Virus record (IMG/VR): IMGVR_UViG_3300037117_000016
Coordinates: 1-29,799 of that record
Reading direction: 5' to 3' (one strand)
From: a virus
DNA length: 29,799 nucleotides
Below are positions 21,822 to 29,140 of this stretch, one piece after another. A model generated the notes under the pieces. That model was given only the letters and a program-made list of their open reading frames with translations. It had not been told where the DNA came from and ran no database searches. The position numbers were made by a program, and so were the translations under genes. The first letter of the stretch is position 1; each line of letters opens with the position of its first letter.

Positions 21822-22340
21822 AAAATCCTTAGTGAGCGGCGCGACTCCGTTGGCTTTAGGAGCCGCGCACTGCTCAGGTGCATCTTTGTCGTGTGCGTGT
21901 CTTTGGTTGCGCTAGACTGATGCAAGATTAAAGGGAAGGGCTGGTGTGGCACGATCCCTGTCACCAACAACTGTTGGCGTGGGTTATAAAGTCGATGGGC
22001 GGCGCGTTTGTTTCCGCGCCATTCCGTTAGAAACTAAAGCCCAATGTCTAGCCGAGGTCTCACTACCCTGAAAGGAGAAGACAGGGGAGACCTCGGCGTT
22101 TGCTGCGGCGTTGCACCGCGACTGAGGAACTTTTGCCGAATTTCGGCTACAGATCAAGTGTACACCCTCCCACCACCGTTGTCAAGGGAAATCGTTCTCA
22201 ACTTGAGACAGTTTCTCTCCATCGTGGAGAGAAACTATTTCTTTGCGGGGATGCTTTCGTTTCTAACATACATTTGTTTGCTATGACTTAGGAGAGGAAG
22301 GTATCTCGTAAGTCGCGTTTGCAAAGGACTTAACGACGGT
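21822..22340. promoter_or_regulatory. Divergent control region with tandem hairpins
   Basis: About 520 bases between the leftward and rightward transcription units. Inverted repeats include GGCGCG/CGCGCC (about 22000-22019), a perfect 11-bp pair GCCGAGGTCTC/GAGACCTCGGC (22051-22097) in the leftward leader, and a perfect 11-bp pair GTTTCTCTCCA/TGGAGAGAAAC (22211-22235) between the two promoters. None has a T-run typical of terminators. The last is well placed for an operator. No gene is evident. Confidence 0.5.
22157..22185 (-). promoter_or_regulatory. Sigma70-type promoter reading into the minus-strand block
   Basis: TTGACA (22180-22185) and TACACT (22157-22162) with a 17-nt spacer on the minus strand. 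It is the best leftward promoter seen and precedes the 64-aa gene, tRNA and late genes. Use by host RNA polymerase is inferred from consensus match. Confidence 0.7.
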
Positions 22341-22369
22341 TTGACACCTTGGGATTCCCATGCTATTCT
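22341..22369 (+). promoter_or_regulatory. Sigma70-type promoter reading into the replication block
   Basis: TTGACA (22341-22346), a 17-nt spacer and TATTCT (22364-22369). It is divergent from the promoter at 22157-22185. The leader of about 130 nt before the first gene contains several short overlapping inverted repeats around CTATGGTAATGAG and CATACCATGGG. Confidence 0.72.
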
Positions 22370-22502
22370 AATCCTGTACCCCTCCCCGGAAGGTATAGGA
22401 TATACATAGCAGGGGTATTACTATGGTAATGAGAGCCCATTTATATCAACAAGATAGCTCATACCATGGGTTGCTAAGCTATTGAAAGGAAAGACTATTT
22501 AT

Positions 22503-22748
22503 ATGTTGATATCGGCAAAGGCTAGGGCACACCGTAGCAAACTGCGGCAGGCCCTGAACTTAGAGCTAAACGTATGGCTCCAGCGCGAGAAGGATATGGA
22601 GGTTGCGCATGACCTGAGCGCCGAGGTCCGTGCTGAGAAGACGGTTTTCGTTCGGCAGGAACAGGCGAAGCTGCGGAAGGCCCTCCGCGCCCTCGATAGG
22701 GGCTTCGGGCGGCAACGCGCATGGTCACAAGGAAAGTTGAACTACTGA
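22503..22748 (+). CDS. 81-aa basic helical protein
   Basis: The start MLISAKARAHRSKLRQALNL at 22503 follows AAAGGAAAG. A TTG seven codons earlier is the alternative. The protein is Arg/Lys/Ala/Glu-rich and almost entirely helical (REKDMEVAHDLSAEVRAEKT). It is the first gene after the rightward promoter and ends 54 nt before the polymerase. Small basic first genes of phage operons often regulate, but no family is recognised. Confidence 0.5.
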   Translation: MLISAKARAHRSKLRQALNLELNVWLQREKDMEVAHDLSAEVRAEKTVFVRQEQAKLRKALRALDRGFGRQRAWSQGKLNY

Positions 22749-22802
22749 TCTGATCGCACTGTGCGATCACATTGTGCTACCAAGGAGGAGTATAATCGAA
22801 GC

Positions 22803-25280
22803 ATGCCCGAACTTGCGCAACAACTGCGACCGCTCGACCTGAGCGCTCTGCAGCCTCATCTCAAGGTGACTGTGATTCACGATGAGGCAGGACTTCTGCT
22901 GTTGAAAGATTATATCGCACGCAAGAGAGCCGCTGGGGACTTTTCCATTGGTCTCGACACGGAAACTAATATGTGCGATGACTTTTGGTTTCGCCGCTGC
23001 CGCTTAATTCAAATTGGGGACCGTGATGAGCAGTTTGTCATCGACCTCCTTTCCTTCGCTGGGTCCAAGGATAGACTCATTGCTACGCAGGGAGAATACG
23101 GCGCGAACTGCGATGGCGTCTACGACAAAATCTTTGAAGTACTGACGCCTGTGCTGTGCTCACGTGAGTTCTTGAAGGTGGGACAGAACCTTTCATTCGA
23201 ATACACCATCTTCTGGTGGAACTTCGGTGTGCGCATCTGGCACCTGTACTCTACAGACATGGCAGAGCGCGTGATTCAGGCCGGGACGATTGCACTGAAG
23301 AGGATGACCGAGTTCTCCATGGCAGCGATTGCTGCGCGTCACTTCCATTTGTTGGTTGATAAGAGCCTGCAAGAAACATTCGATCTGGAAACTCCGTTGA
23401 CTCAGGGACAGATTGACTACGCTGCATTTGATACGCGCTTTCCACATGCAATTAGGCAGGCGCAAGTCAACTTCATGACTAGGGATCAACTACTCACTAC
23501 AGCGCAGATTGAGAATGATGCCATAGGTACATTCACGGACATGCACCTGAACGGTCAGAACTTAGATGATGACCGTTGGATGCTGCGTATTCAGCACGTC
23601 ATGGAGCAGCGCGTGGGTGATTTGCATACCCTCGATGAAGGCTTCCTTCCTATTGTTGGAAAGAAGAACGAACAGATTGATGAAGCGGAGATAGAACGCC
23701 GCTACAAACATTGGCAGGAAGACTTCCAATTTCCAACGCAGCTTGAAACTGACTTAGCATTGCAAAAGCGCTTGGAGAAAGACAAAGAGAAGAAAACTGC
23801 TATTGGGGCTCTCTTGAAGGCAGAAGCCGCGAAACGCGCCGTGGCGAAAGCCGATGCTCGTGCTACTCACTCAGAACTTAGCAAACTACGCACTGTATGG
23901 AAGAACAAGTTAGAGGACTGTGAAGGTGATGCGTATATCAACTACGACTCACGCGACCAGTTGCTCGCGGCTCTGCAGCAGATGCCTGGGATGAGGATCA
24001 TAAAGGACACCACGGATGACACACTGCTGCGGTTCAACGACCGTCCGCTCATCCAGATTTTAAGAAGGTTCAAGAAGGGAAAGAAAGACACAGGAACTTA
24101 TGGTGCACAATGGACACAGCGTTGGATCACGAAGGCTTTGGCCAAAGAAGGATGGCGTCATCCAGTTGATGGAAGGCTACATTGTGTGTTTTCACAACTT
24201 GAAGCCGAGACTGGTCGCACATCTTCATCAAAACCCAACGCACAGAACTTGCCTAAGGATGATGAGGTACGTGCGTGCTTCATTGCTAGTCCTGCAGACA
24301 AAAATGAGCCAGATGGGTACTCTATAGTCACTGTAGATATGGAAGGTTGTGAACTTAGGATCATAGCAGAACTAGCAGATGCACAATCATGGATTACAGC
24401 CTTTGCAAAAGGACAAGATGTCCACAGTGTGTCTACCGAGATTTTGTACCCTGAGAAATGGCCTGCCTTGAAGGAAGAAGGCTGTGCATACTATGCACTC
24501 AATGAAAGAGGAGAACCTCAACGAAAAAAATGCAAATGCAAAGGACACTCTGAACTACGAGGGCACACCAAGGCAACAAACTTCCTTCTTGCTTATGGAG
24601 GCGGTCCATCGGCCTTGGCTGACGCTCTTGGTGTTACGGTAGACACAGCTAAGGAACTAATGCAACTGCACGAGTCTAGGTTTCCTGATATTTGGTCTTA
24701 CTTAGAGCGCAGTGGCAAACTCGCAAAGTCCATGCGAGAAGCCAGAGATATGTTTGGGCGACGTAGATCATTTCCAGTTCCTACAAGGGAGATGGCTAAG
24801 TTGTGGTGGCAAGATGAACACGAAGAAGATTTAGAACTGTCCGACGATGAAAAGAAAGCCAGCATCTTCAGGTTCAAATCTACACAGCTAAGAGAACCAA
24901 ACAAAACAGAACTGCAGCAACTAACGCATAGGAACCCTACTGAAAAAGAAATTGACAGGGCTCTATATGCACTAGCTGGAAGCGTGGAACGACGTGGTAA
25001 AAATCACTGTATTCAAGGAACAAACGCGAGCCTAATTAAGAGGGCTATGGGCTGTGGGGCAGACAAGGATGGAAAGTTTTATCTTTGGCACACACTTCCA
25101 CAATACAAAGCAAAGATAGTCAATATGGTCCACGACGAGTTGGTGCTTGAATGTCCAAAACGTTTTGGACAGGCAGTAGCTGAACTAGTAGAAGACGCCT
25201 TTGCCAGAGCAGCGGCAGAGGTAATGCACAAAGTAAAAATGACTGCGGACTATCACATAGCAGATCGGTGGATGAAGTGA
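22803..25280 (+). CDS. DNA polymerase, family A, with 3'-5' exonuclease
   Basis: An 825-aa replicative polymerase. Start MPELAQQLRPLDLS behind AAGGAGGAG (12-nt spacing); a GTG 14 codons earlier is less likely. The exonuclease shows IGLDTETN (Asp52, Glu54), GQNLSFEYTIFWW and YAAFDTRF (motif III). Polymerase motif A is VTVDMEGCELRIIAEL (about residue 510). Motif B is RGHTKATNFLLAYGGGP (about 585). Motif C is NMVHDELVLE (about 776). Between A and B lies a Cys-containing insertion (KKCKCKGH). Architecture is that of phage PolA/T7-type enzymes. The stop overlaps the GIY-YIG gene. Confidence 0.95.
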   Translation: MPELAQQLRPLDLSALQPHLKVTVIHDEAGLLLLKDYIARKRAAGDFSIGLDTETNMCDDFWFRRCRLIQIGDRDEQFVIDLLSFAGSKDRLIATQGEYGANCDGVYDKIFEVLTPVLCSREFLKVGQNLSFEYTIFWWNFGVRIWHLYSTDMAERVIQAGTIALKRMTEFSMAAIAARHFHLLVDKSLQETFDLETPLTQGQIDYAAFDTRFPHAIRQAQVNFMTRDQLLTTAQIENDAIGTFTDMHLNGQNLDDDRWMLRIQHVMEQRVGDLHTLDEGFLPIVGKKNEQIDEAEIERRYKHWQEDFQFPTQLETDLALQKRLEKDKEKKTAIGALLKAEAAKRAVAKADARATHSELSKLRTVWKNKLEDCEGDAYINYDSRDQLLAALQQMPGMRIIKDTTDDTLLRFNDRPLIQILRRFKKGKKDTGTYGAQWTQRWITKALAKEGWRHPVDGRLHCVFSQLEAETGRTSSSKPNAQNLPKDDEVRACFIASPADKNEPDGYSIVTVDMEGCELRIIAELADAQSWITAFAKGQDVHSVSTEILYPEKWPALKEEGCAYYALNERGEPQRKKCKCKGHSELRGHTKATNFLLAYGGGPSALADALGVTVDTAKELMQLHESRFPDIWSYLERSGKLAKSMREARDMFGRRRSFPVPTREMAKLWWQDEHEEDLELSDDEKKASIFRFKSTQLREPNKTELQQLTHRNPTEKEIDRALYALAGSVERRGKNHCIQGTNASLIKRAMGCGADKDGKFYLWHTLPQYKAKIVNMVHDELVLECPKRFGQAVAELVEDAFARAAAEVMHKVKMTADYHIADRWMK

Positions 25281-25819
25281 AAAACTTTTACACATACATG
25301 TGGCTTAGGGAAAACGGCACACCGTACTATGTGGGTAAGGGAAAAGGACGAAGAGCGTTCACAAGTAATGGACACAATGTTCTTCGTCCTGAGTATGATG
25401 CACGTATTTTTATTCAGTATTGGGAATCCGAAGAAAAAGCGTTTGAAATGGAGATGTGGCTTATCTCTTTGTATGGACGTAAAGACAATGGTACAGGGGT
25501 TCTTAGGAACCTCACAGACGGTGGAGAGAACCCTCCTAGGATGTTAGGTAACACACATGCCAAAGGTAAGAAACATTCAGCCGAGGCTAATGCTAGGAAA
25601 AGTGAAAGAGGAAAACTTAGAAAACAGTCAATAGAAACCAGAGAAAAACTCAGTCGTATAAAGAAAGGAAAAACCAATGGGTTGGAAGGCAGGCCAAAGA
25701 CTGAGGAAACTAAAAGGAAAATAAGAGAGGCGCACCTCGGAATGAAAGCATCTGAAGAATCTAGGAAGAAGATGAGTGAATCCGCAAAACATAGAAAGAA
25801 GAAACCATGTCCTATGTGA
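25277..25819 (+). CDS. GIY-YIG free-standing homing endonuclease
   Basis: A 180-aa protein; the GTG at 25277 overlaps the polymerase stop (GTGA) with GGTGG upstream. An in-frame GTG at 25268 is possible. NFYTYMWLRENGTPYYVGKG is the GIY-YIG core. EMEMWLISLYGRKD carries the conserved Glu, and FLRNLTDGGENPPR-like residues follow as in the paralogue at 15118-15711. The tail has repeated basic modules (HSAEANARKSERGKLRKQS). No pseudoknot leader precedes it; it relies on coupling to the polymerase gene. Confidence 0.85.
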   Translation: MKNFYTYMWLRENGTPYYVGKGKGRRAFTSNGHNVLRPEYDARIFIQYWESEEKAFEMEMWLISLYGRKDNGTGVLRNLTDGGENPPRMLGNTHAKGKKHSAEANARKSERGKLRKQSIETREKLSRIKKGKTNGLEGRPKTEETKRKIREAHLGMKASEESRKKMSESAKHRKKKPCPM

Positions 25820-25983
25820 ACTGTGCACTGTGCCCTTCCCAAGCATACTTGTATGGACATCATCACTACGCAGACGGGGATGCCTATGCAGAGTACCGTT
25901 GCTTATCAAAACACAAAACTTTTATAGAGGAGACTCATGGCGACGACCAAAGAAATAGCACTGATGCAAGAAGTAGCAGTTGA
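25807..25983 (+). CDS. 58-aa zinc-ribbon-like microprotein
   Basis: ATG 25807 lies inside the end of the GIY-YIG gene. It encodes MSYVNCALCPSQAYLYGHHH, then AEYRCLSKHKTF, giving CxxC, a His cluster and a third Cys. AAAGAAG is a modest ribosome-binding site. It overlaps the MazG-like gene by 47 nt in another frame, so the C-terminal third is Ser/Asp-rich and unconstrained. Metal binding is inferred. Confidence 0.5.
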   Translation: MSYVNCALCPSQAYLYGHHHYADGDAYAEYRCLSKHKTFIEETHGDDQRNSTDARSSS

Positions 25984-26215
25984 ACTCGAACGCGCACAGC
26001 ACTTGTTCAAACCAATTCACTCGCCGCACGAGGCGCTTGGCATTGTGCAGGAGGAGTTTGATGAGTTCAAAGAACAAGTCTATGCATTCAACATTGCAAA
26101 AGGACGGGACACTCGCCCAGAGATGAGAGAAGAGTTGATTCAGTTAGCCACCATGGCTCTGCGAACTATTCTCGATGCTCTGGAGTTTGACCCAAGGGAG
26201 AACCCCTACGAATGA
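25937..26215 (+). CDS. MazG-like nucleotide pyrophosphohydrolase-fold protein
   Basis: A 92-aa all-helical protein starting MATTKEIALMQEVAVELE behind GAGGAG. The segments GIVQEEFDEFKEQVYAF and MREELIQLATMALRTILDAL carry the ExxE...E(E/L)xxx-type acids of MazG-like NTP pyrophosphatases, which hydrolyse NTPs to NMP and pyrophosphate. The fourth metal acid is not certain. It overlaps RNase H as ATGA. Phage MazG-like proteins are thought to alter nucleotide or (p)ppGpp pools. Confidence 0.68.
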   Translation: MATTKEIALMQEVAVELERAQHLFKPIHSPHEALGIVQEEFDEFKEQVYAFNIAKGRDTRPEMREELIQLATMALRTILDALEFDPRENPYE

Positions 26216-26658
26216 TCAACGCATATTGTGATGGCGCGGTGCGTGTCTCTAACCCCGGCGTGGCTTCCTGTGCGTGGGTCATGTACAATGGTAAAGGTGA
26301 GCACCTGCATAGCGAATCCTATTACCTTGGCCCAGAACTGCGAAGCAACAACTATGCAGAGTACATGGGACTCATCCATCTGCTGGAGTGGCTCTACGCG
26401 CATCAGACTCGCAACGTAGTAATCCACAGCGATAGCAAGTTGGTTGTGAATCAAGTTATTCACAACTGGGAATGCAACGGAGACCTGAAACCACTTATGA
26501 GTAAGGCATATGGTCTCCTAGTGCAGGGGTGCCATATTCTGAAGCACATCAAAGGTCACGACGGAAACAAAGGCAACGAACGGGCCGATGGACTGTGCAA
26601 CGCTATGCTAGACGCACACAAGGAGGAGTATGAACTTTATCTTTTTGGCAAGAATTAA
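26212..26658 (+). CDS. rnhA: Ribonuclease H (type I fold)
   Basis: A 148-aa protein. Catalytic acids are visible in order: Asp in NAYCDGAVRV, Glu in NNYAEYMGLI, Asp in VIHSDSKLVV, and the final GHDGNKGNERADGLCN. It degrades RNA in RNA-DNA hybrids, consistent with primer removal next to DNA polymerase. It starts four nucleotides inside the MazG-like gene (ATGA) and overlaps the next ORF by 29 nt. Confidence 0.92.
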   Translation: MINAYCDGAVRVSNPGVASCAWVMYNGKGEHLHSESYYLGPELRSNNYAEYMGLIHLLEWLYAHQTRNVVIHSDSKLVVNQVIHNWECNGDLKPLMSKAYGLLVQGCHILKHIKGHDGNKGNERADGLCNAMLDAHKEEYELYLFGKN

Positions 26659-26842
26659 GATGTGGCTGCGCTGCAACTGGCTGGCGTTCTGCCGCGACTA
26701 CAGAGACGCCACCAGCACCTGCTATTCGTGTGGGCGCTACGGGGCCTCGGTAGTAAGCCTTGTGTACCCCAAGCGATTGTGTGATGCGTGTGCACGTTCT
26801 TTTTCACGGAGGTATCATACAACTATGGGGGATGCCAAGTGA
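26630..26842 (+). CDS. 70-aa zinc-ribbon protein
   Basis: ATG 26630 follows AAGGAGGAGT, a near-perfect ribosome-binding site, inside the end of RNase H. After a hydrophobic/basic N-terminus (MNFIFLARIKMWLRCNWLAF) come TCYSCGRYG and RLCDACARSF, two CxxC pairs about 20 residues apart: a zinc ribbon. The stop overlaps the HNH start. The function is unknown. Confidence 0.6.
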   Translation: MNFIFLARIKMWLRCNWLAFCRDYRDATSTCYSCGRYGASVVSLVYPKRLCDACARSFSRRYHTTMGDAK

Positions 26843-27294
26843 ACGATCCTGTGCACAAAAAAGAGTACGACAAAGCACGATACCAGAGATTGAAAAAGAA
26901 AATTAACAAAGTTAAATCTGCATGGTATGCAAAGCACAGAGAGCAAGTTATAGCTCAAACCTCTGCTTATCGTAAAGCACATCCTATACCGTGGATGCTG
27001 CGCCGTGCAAAGGAACGTGCGAAGAGGTTAGGAATAGAGTTTAATCTGACAGCGAGTGATTTGAGTCCTCTACCTACATACTGTCCAGTCCTTGGGATAA
27101 AGTTAATATACTTTCACAATGGGGTAGGAGGAAGGGATAACTCAGCAAGCCTAGATAGAGTGCTGCCGCATAGAGGATATGTCTCAGGGAACGTAGCAAT
27201 CATCTCTAACAAAGCCAACTGTATGAAAAGAGACAACACCCCAGAGACTTTGGATAGAATCCTTAAATATATTGAGAGGACAGCACATGCTTAA
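26839..27294 (+). CDS. HNH-type homing endonuclease
   Basis: A 151-aa protein; the GTG at 26839 overlaps the previous stop (GTGA) with GGGGG upstream. A basic N-terminal helix (KKEYDKARYQRLKKKINKVK) leads to the nuclease: TYCPVLGIKL, then SASLDRVLPHRGYVSGNVAI and SNKANCMKRD. This is the HNH variant with SLDR..P..GY..GN..(I/V)S..AN..K. It lacks the pseudoknot leader. It overlaps the next gene by 8 nt. Confidence 0.82.
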   Translation: MNDPVHKKEYDKARYQRLKKKINKVKSAWYAKHREQVIAQTSAYRKAHPIPWMLRRAKERAKRLGIEFNLTASDLSPLPTYCPVLGIKLIYFHNGVGGRDNSASLDRVLPHRGYVSGNVAIISNKANCMKRDNTPETLDRILKYIERTAHA

Positions 27295-27523
27295 ACCAAA
27301 AACTTTGAAGGGCTTGGTGCACACTGGGCTCGCTATCGGCGCTTTGATTGAGGCGTTGACCACTACATCAAAGCTACGCAAACTGCTAAGCGGTGCTGCG
27401 GCAGGGTACCACACGCACGCCACGATGTACCACTTCCTGTACGAGAAGGAAGAACCGACGTGGGAGGAGGGGACAATTGGCTTTGTTGAAGAGGACTGCA
27501 ACGAAGAGTACTGGGACACGTAA
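27287..27523 (+). CDS. 78-aa protein with hydrophobic N-terminal helix
   Basis: ATG 27287 (MLKPKTLKGLVHTGLAIGAL) follows GAGAGG. A TTG five codons earlier is the alternative. Residues about 8-26 could form a short membrane or amphipathic helix. The C-terminus is acidic (EEGTIGFVEEDCNEEYWD). It overlaps the next ORF in another frame. The function is unknown. Confidence 0.55.
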   Translation: MLKPKTLKGLVHTGLAIGALIEALTTTSKLRKLLSGAAAGYHTHATMYHFLYEKEEPTWEEGTIGFVEEDCNEEYWDT

Positions 27524-27737
27524 GAAGGTAGAAGCCCCAGAACCCGAGACACACACAGAGCAGGGTGCAACTAACACAGCGGAGAAGACTGAGCCACTGC
27601 TGGGCAAATGCATAAAGTGCAAAGTCATGCACTCGCACTCCGAAGTGGACCATCTCTGTTTAGCCTGTCGCAAAGAAGCCGCAGGCTTTGAGTTCAGCGA
27701 AGAGAAGTTGCGGTGGATAAAGAAAGGTAGAAAATAA
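27477..27737 (+). CDS. 86-aa zinc-ribbon protein, probable TTG start
   Basis: The proposed TTG 27477 lies behind GGAGGAGGGG; an upstream ATG (27393) would read antisense-like, Arg-rich sequence within the previous gene. After a Lys/Thr-rich and Glu/Pro linker, the C-terminal half has GKCIKCKVMHSHSEV and HLCLACRKEA, two CxxC pairs, then a basic tail. Zinc binding is inferred. It ends 1 nt before the next ATG. Confidence 0.55.
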   Translation: MALLKRTATKSTGTRKKVEAPEPETHTEQGATNTAEKTEPLLGKCIKCKVMHSHSEVDHLCLACRKEAAGFEFSEEKLRWIKKGRK

Positions 27738-27738
27738 C

Positions 27739-28146
27739 ATGTCTAACGGAACAGAACCATGGGAGTTTGGAAACACTGGGGGTGCAGGTGAGCCTGATCC
27801 TTTCCTAATGGAAAAGGAAGACAACATTCCCTGTCAGGAAGAGAAGCCCCACTACACTTTTCCTAATCACAAGACTGGGCCAGTAAAGACTGTGGTGTTT
27901 GATAACCACAATGAGTATTGTACGGCCAAACAAGAAGTAGAAGACAACCACACTGAGCCTGACCAAGATGCGCGGCCTCCGCTCACCGAGTTCGAGCGTG
28001 CCCTGAAAACCCTACTCAACAAGTACTCCATGGAGAACCGTAGCAGCACGCCGGACTTCATCCTTGCAGAGTACATGCACGCCTGTTTAGTCAGTTTCAA
28101 CATTGCCACCCGTGCGAGAGAGCACTGGTATGGCCGGAGGGTATAA
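27739..28146 (+). CDS. 135-aa conserved phage protein
   Basis: Starts MSNGTEPWEFGNTGGAGEPD behind AAAGG. The first 80 residues are acidic and likely disordered. The C-terminal domain (FERALKTLLNKYSMENRSST, then PDFILAEYMHACLVSFNIAT) matches a small helical module common in early regions of many phages, ending in R..WYG. No catalytic residues are evident. The function is unknown. Confidence 0.68.
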   Translation: MSNGTEPWEFGNTGGAGEPDPFLMEKEDNIPCQEEKPHYTFPNHKTGPVKTVVFDNHNEYCTAKQEVEDNHTEPDQDARPPLTEFERALKTLLNKYSMENRSSTPDFILAEYMHACLVSFNIATRAREHWYGRRV

Positions 28147-28195
28147 CCAAGATGGGTACTGCGCAGCATGCAATCCACAGAACCGCGTTAAGTAA
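28130..28195 (+). CDS. 21-aa CxxC micro-ORF
   Basis: ATG 28130, inside the end of the previous gene, encodes MAGGYNQDGYCAACNPQNR and stops at 28195. A weak GAGAGAG lies upstream. The CxxC pair and absence of rare codons are suggestive, but at this length it may be chance. Confidence 0.35.
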   Translation: MAGGYNQDGYCAACNPQNRVK

Positions 28196-28223
28196 AATTC
28201 AAATACCGAAAAGGAAACATGAG

Positions 28224-28457
28224 ATGGGAAACGACAACATGGTCACAAACCAAAAAGTGTTCATCCGCCTAGAGAAAGTTCTGGAACTCCAGCGGATACT
28301 GGTGCGCACTCAGGCAGAGTTCTACAGGCACAGTGCAATAGCCTCAAAAGACGACGTAAGAAACGAAGAGGCTTATTCAGCCATGCAGGGAAACAAGGAT
28401 CGTATGGATGCAATGAGAGATGTCATTGCTATGCTTGAACTGCCAATCACACTCTAA
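28224..28457 (+). CDS. 77-aa helical protein
   Basis: The start MGNDNMVTNQKVFIRLEKVL at 28224 follows AAAAGGAAA; an upstream in-frame ATG (28152) is possible. The protein is a helical bundle type (LELQRILVRTQAEFYRHSAI). It is followed by AAGGAG for the next gene. The function is unknown. Confidence 0.58.
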   Translation: MGNDNMVTNQKVFIRLEKVLELQRILVRTQAEFYRHSAIASKDDVRNEEAYSAMQGNKDRMDAMRDVIAMLELPITL

Positions 28458-28467
28458 GGAGAAATCA

Positions 28468-28590
28468 ATGGACCCAAAACTTAAAGAGATACTGCTAGAG
28501 TTCATAGGTGCTATGCGGTTGCTCACCGAAGAGGTGGCAAAGTTGAACCTGCGCGTATGGGCACTGGAAAACTCTAAGGAGAGTAAATGA
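28468..28590 (+). CDS. 40-aa coiled-coil microprotein
   Basis: ATG 28468 behind TAAGGAG encodes MDPKLKEILLEFIGAMRLLT followed by EEVAKLNLRVWALENSKES, a clear heptad pattern. It overlaps the next gene as ATGA. The same CTCTAAGGAGA initiation string precedes both this and the next gene. The function is unknown. Confidence 0.62.
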   Translation: MDPKLKEILLEFIGAMRLLTEEVAKLNLRVWALENSKESK

Positions 28591-28820
28591 ACCTGTCACG
28601 TGAAGACCTAATCATCCTCTCCGCAGCAACCGTTTATAGCAGCAGCACTAGTGTGGAGAATGCAGTGCGTAAAGCGCTGGAGATCGAAGAGGAAGTGATC
28701 AAGCAACGCAAGGCTCAGGCCACACGAGCTGCAACCATCGAAGAGTTCGTTGCGCAGTTACCGCCACCACTAGACGCAAGACACTGTGGCAACACCAACA
28801 CACCATATTGGAGTAAGTAA
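28587..28820 (+). CDS. 77-aa small early protein, last gene of the plus operon
   Basis: Starts MNLSREDLIILSAATVYSSS behind CTCTAAGGAGA. A helical, acidic middle (VRKALEIEEEVIKQRKAQAT) is followed by a Pro-rich end (LPPPLDARHCG). It is terminated just downstream. The function is unknown. Confidence 0.62.
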   Translation: MNLSREDLIILSAATVYSSSTSVENAVRKALEIEEEVIKQRKAQATRAATIEEFVAQLPPPLDARHCGNTNTPYWSK

Positions 28821-28826
28821 ACCATG

Positions 28827-28871
28827 CCCCACCACACGGAATTTTCCCGTGCGCGTGGGGTATTTTTTTTT
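28827..28871 (+). terminator. Rho-independent terminator of the plus-strand block
   Basis: The stem CCCCAC...CACGG pairs with CCGTG...GTGGGG (28827-28860), interrupted by a small internal loop. TATTTTTTTTT follows on the plus strand. Confidence 0.9.
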
Positions 28872-29140
28872 GTGCCCAATCGCCTTGGCGGATTGCTCCG
28901 CATTCTGCCGAGAGGCTTCCCGATTTTTTCCAACGATTCCCGCAATGAAGGGATACCTTAGCAGTGGCGCGGCTTATTAAAGGTTCACCACAAAGCAAAA
29001 AGCCCCGGCTTCCTCCTAAGAGGTTACCGGGGCAGTTTCGTGTGCAGCAGCCGAGACACCCACTTGGGCCATCTTGTCCCAGGAGCGACCTGGGGGATAG
29101 GCTTGCTGAGTGTGAGGGAGTCGAACCCTCCTGCACAATC
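28872..29140. other. Convergent intergenic region
   Basis: Contains the leftward terminator (29002-29033) and an isolated tRNA-type T arm at 29114-29130 (minus strand: GAGGG TTCGACT CCCTC). No matching tRNA 5' half was found nearby. No ORF with a ribosome-binding site is evident. Confidence 0.5.
28991..29033 (-). terminator. Rho-independent terminator of the 29141-29521 gene
   Basis: On the minus strand GCCCCGG (29033-29027) pairs with CCGGGGC (29008-29002), with an inner CCTC/GAGG hairpin. TTTTTGCTTTG follows. Confidence 0.85.

Noticed and set aside
25414-25866. Minus-strand frame of 150 codons
   Set aside because: Antisense shadow of the GIY-YIG gene; Lys-rich codons on the plus strand read as Phe/Ser/Leu on the minus strand.
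28999-29130. Second permuted tRNA (TGGGTGT near 29064 can pair 7/7 with ACACTCA after the orphan T arm)
   Set aside because: No D arm follows the candidate acceptor strand and no matching anticodon stem was found, so the pairing is probably chance.
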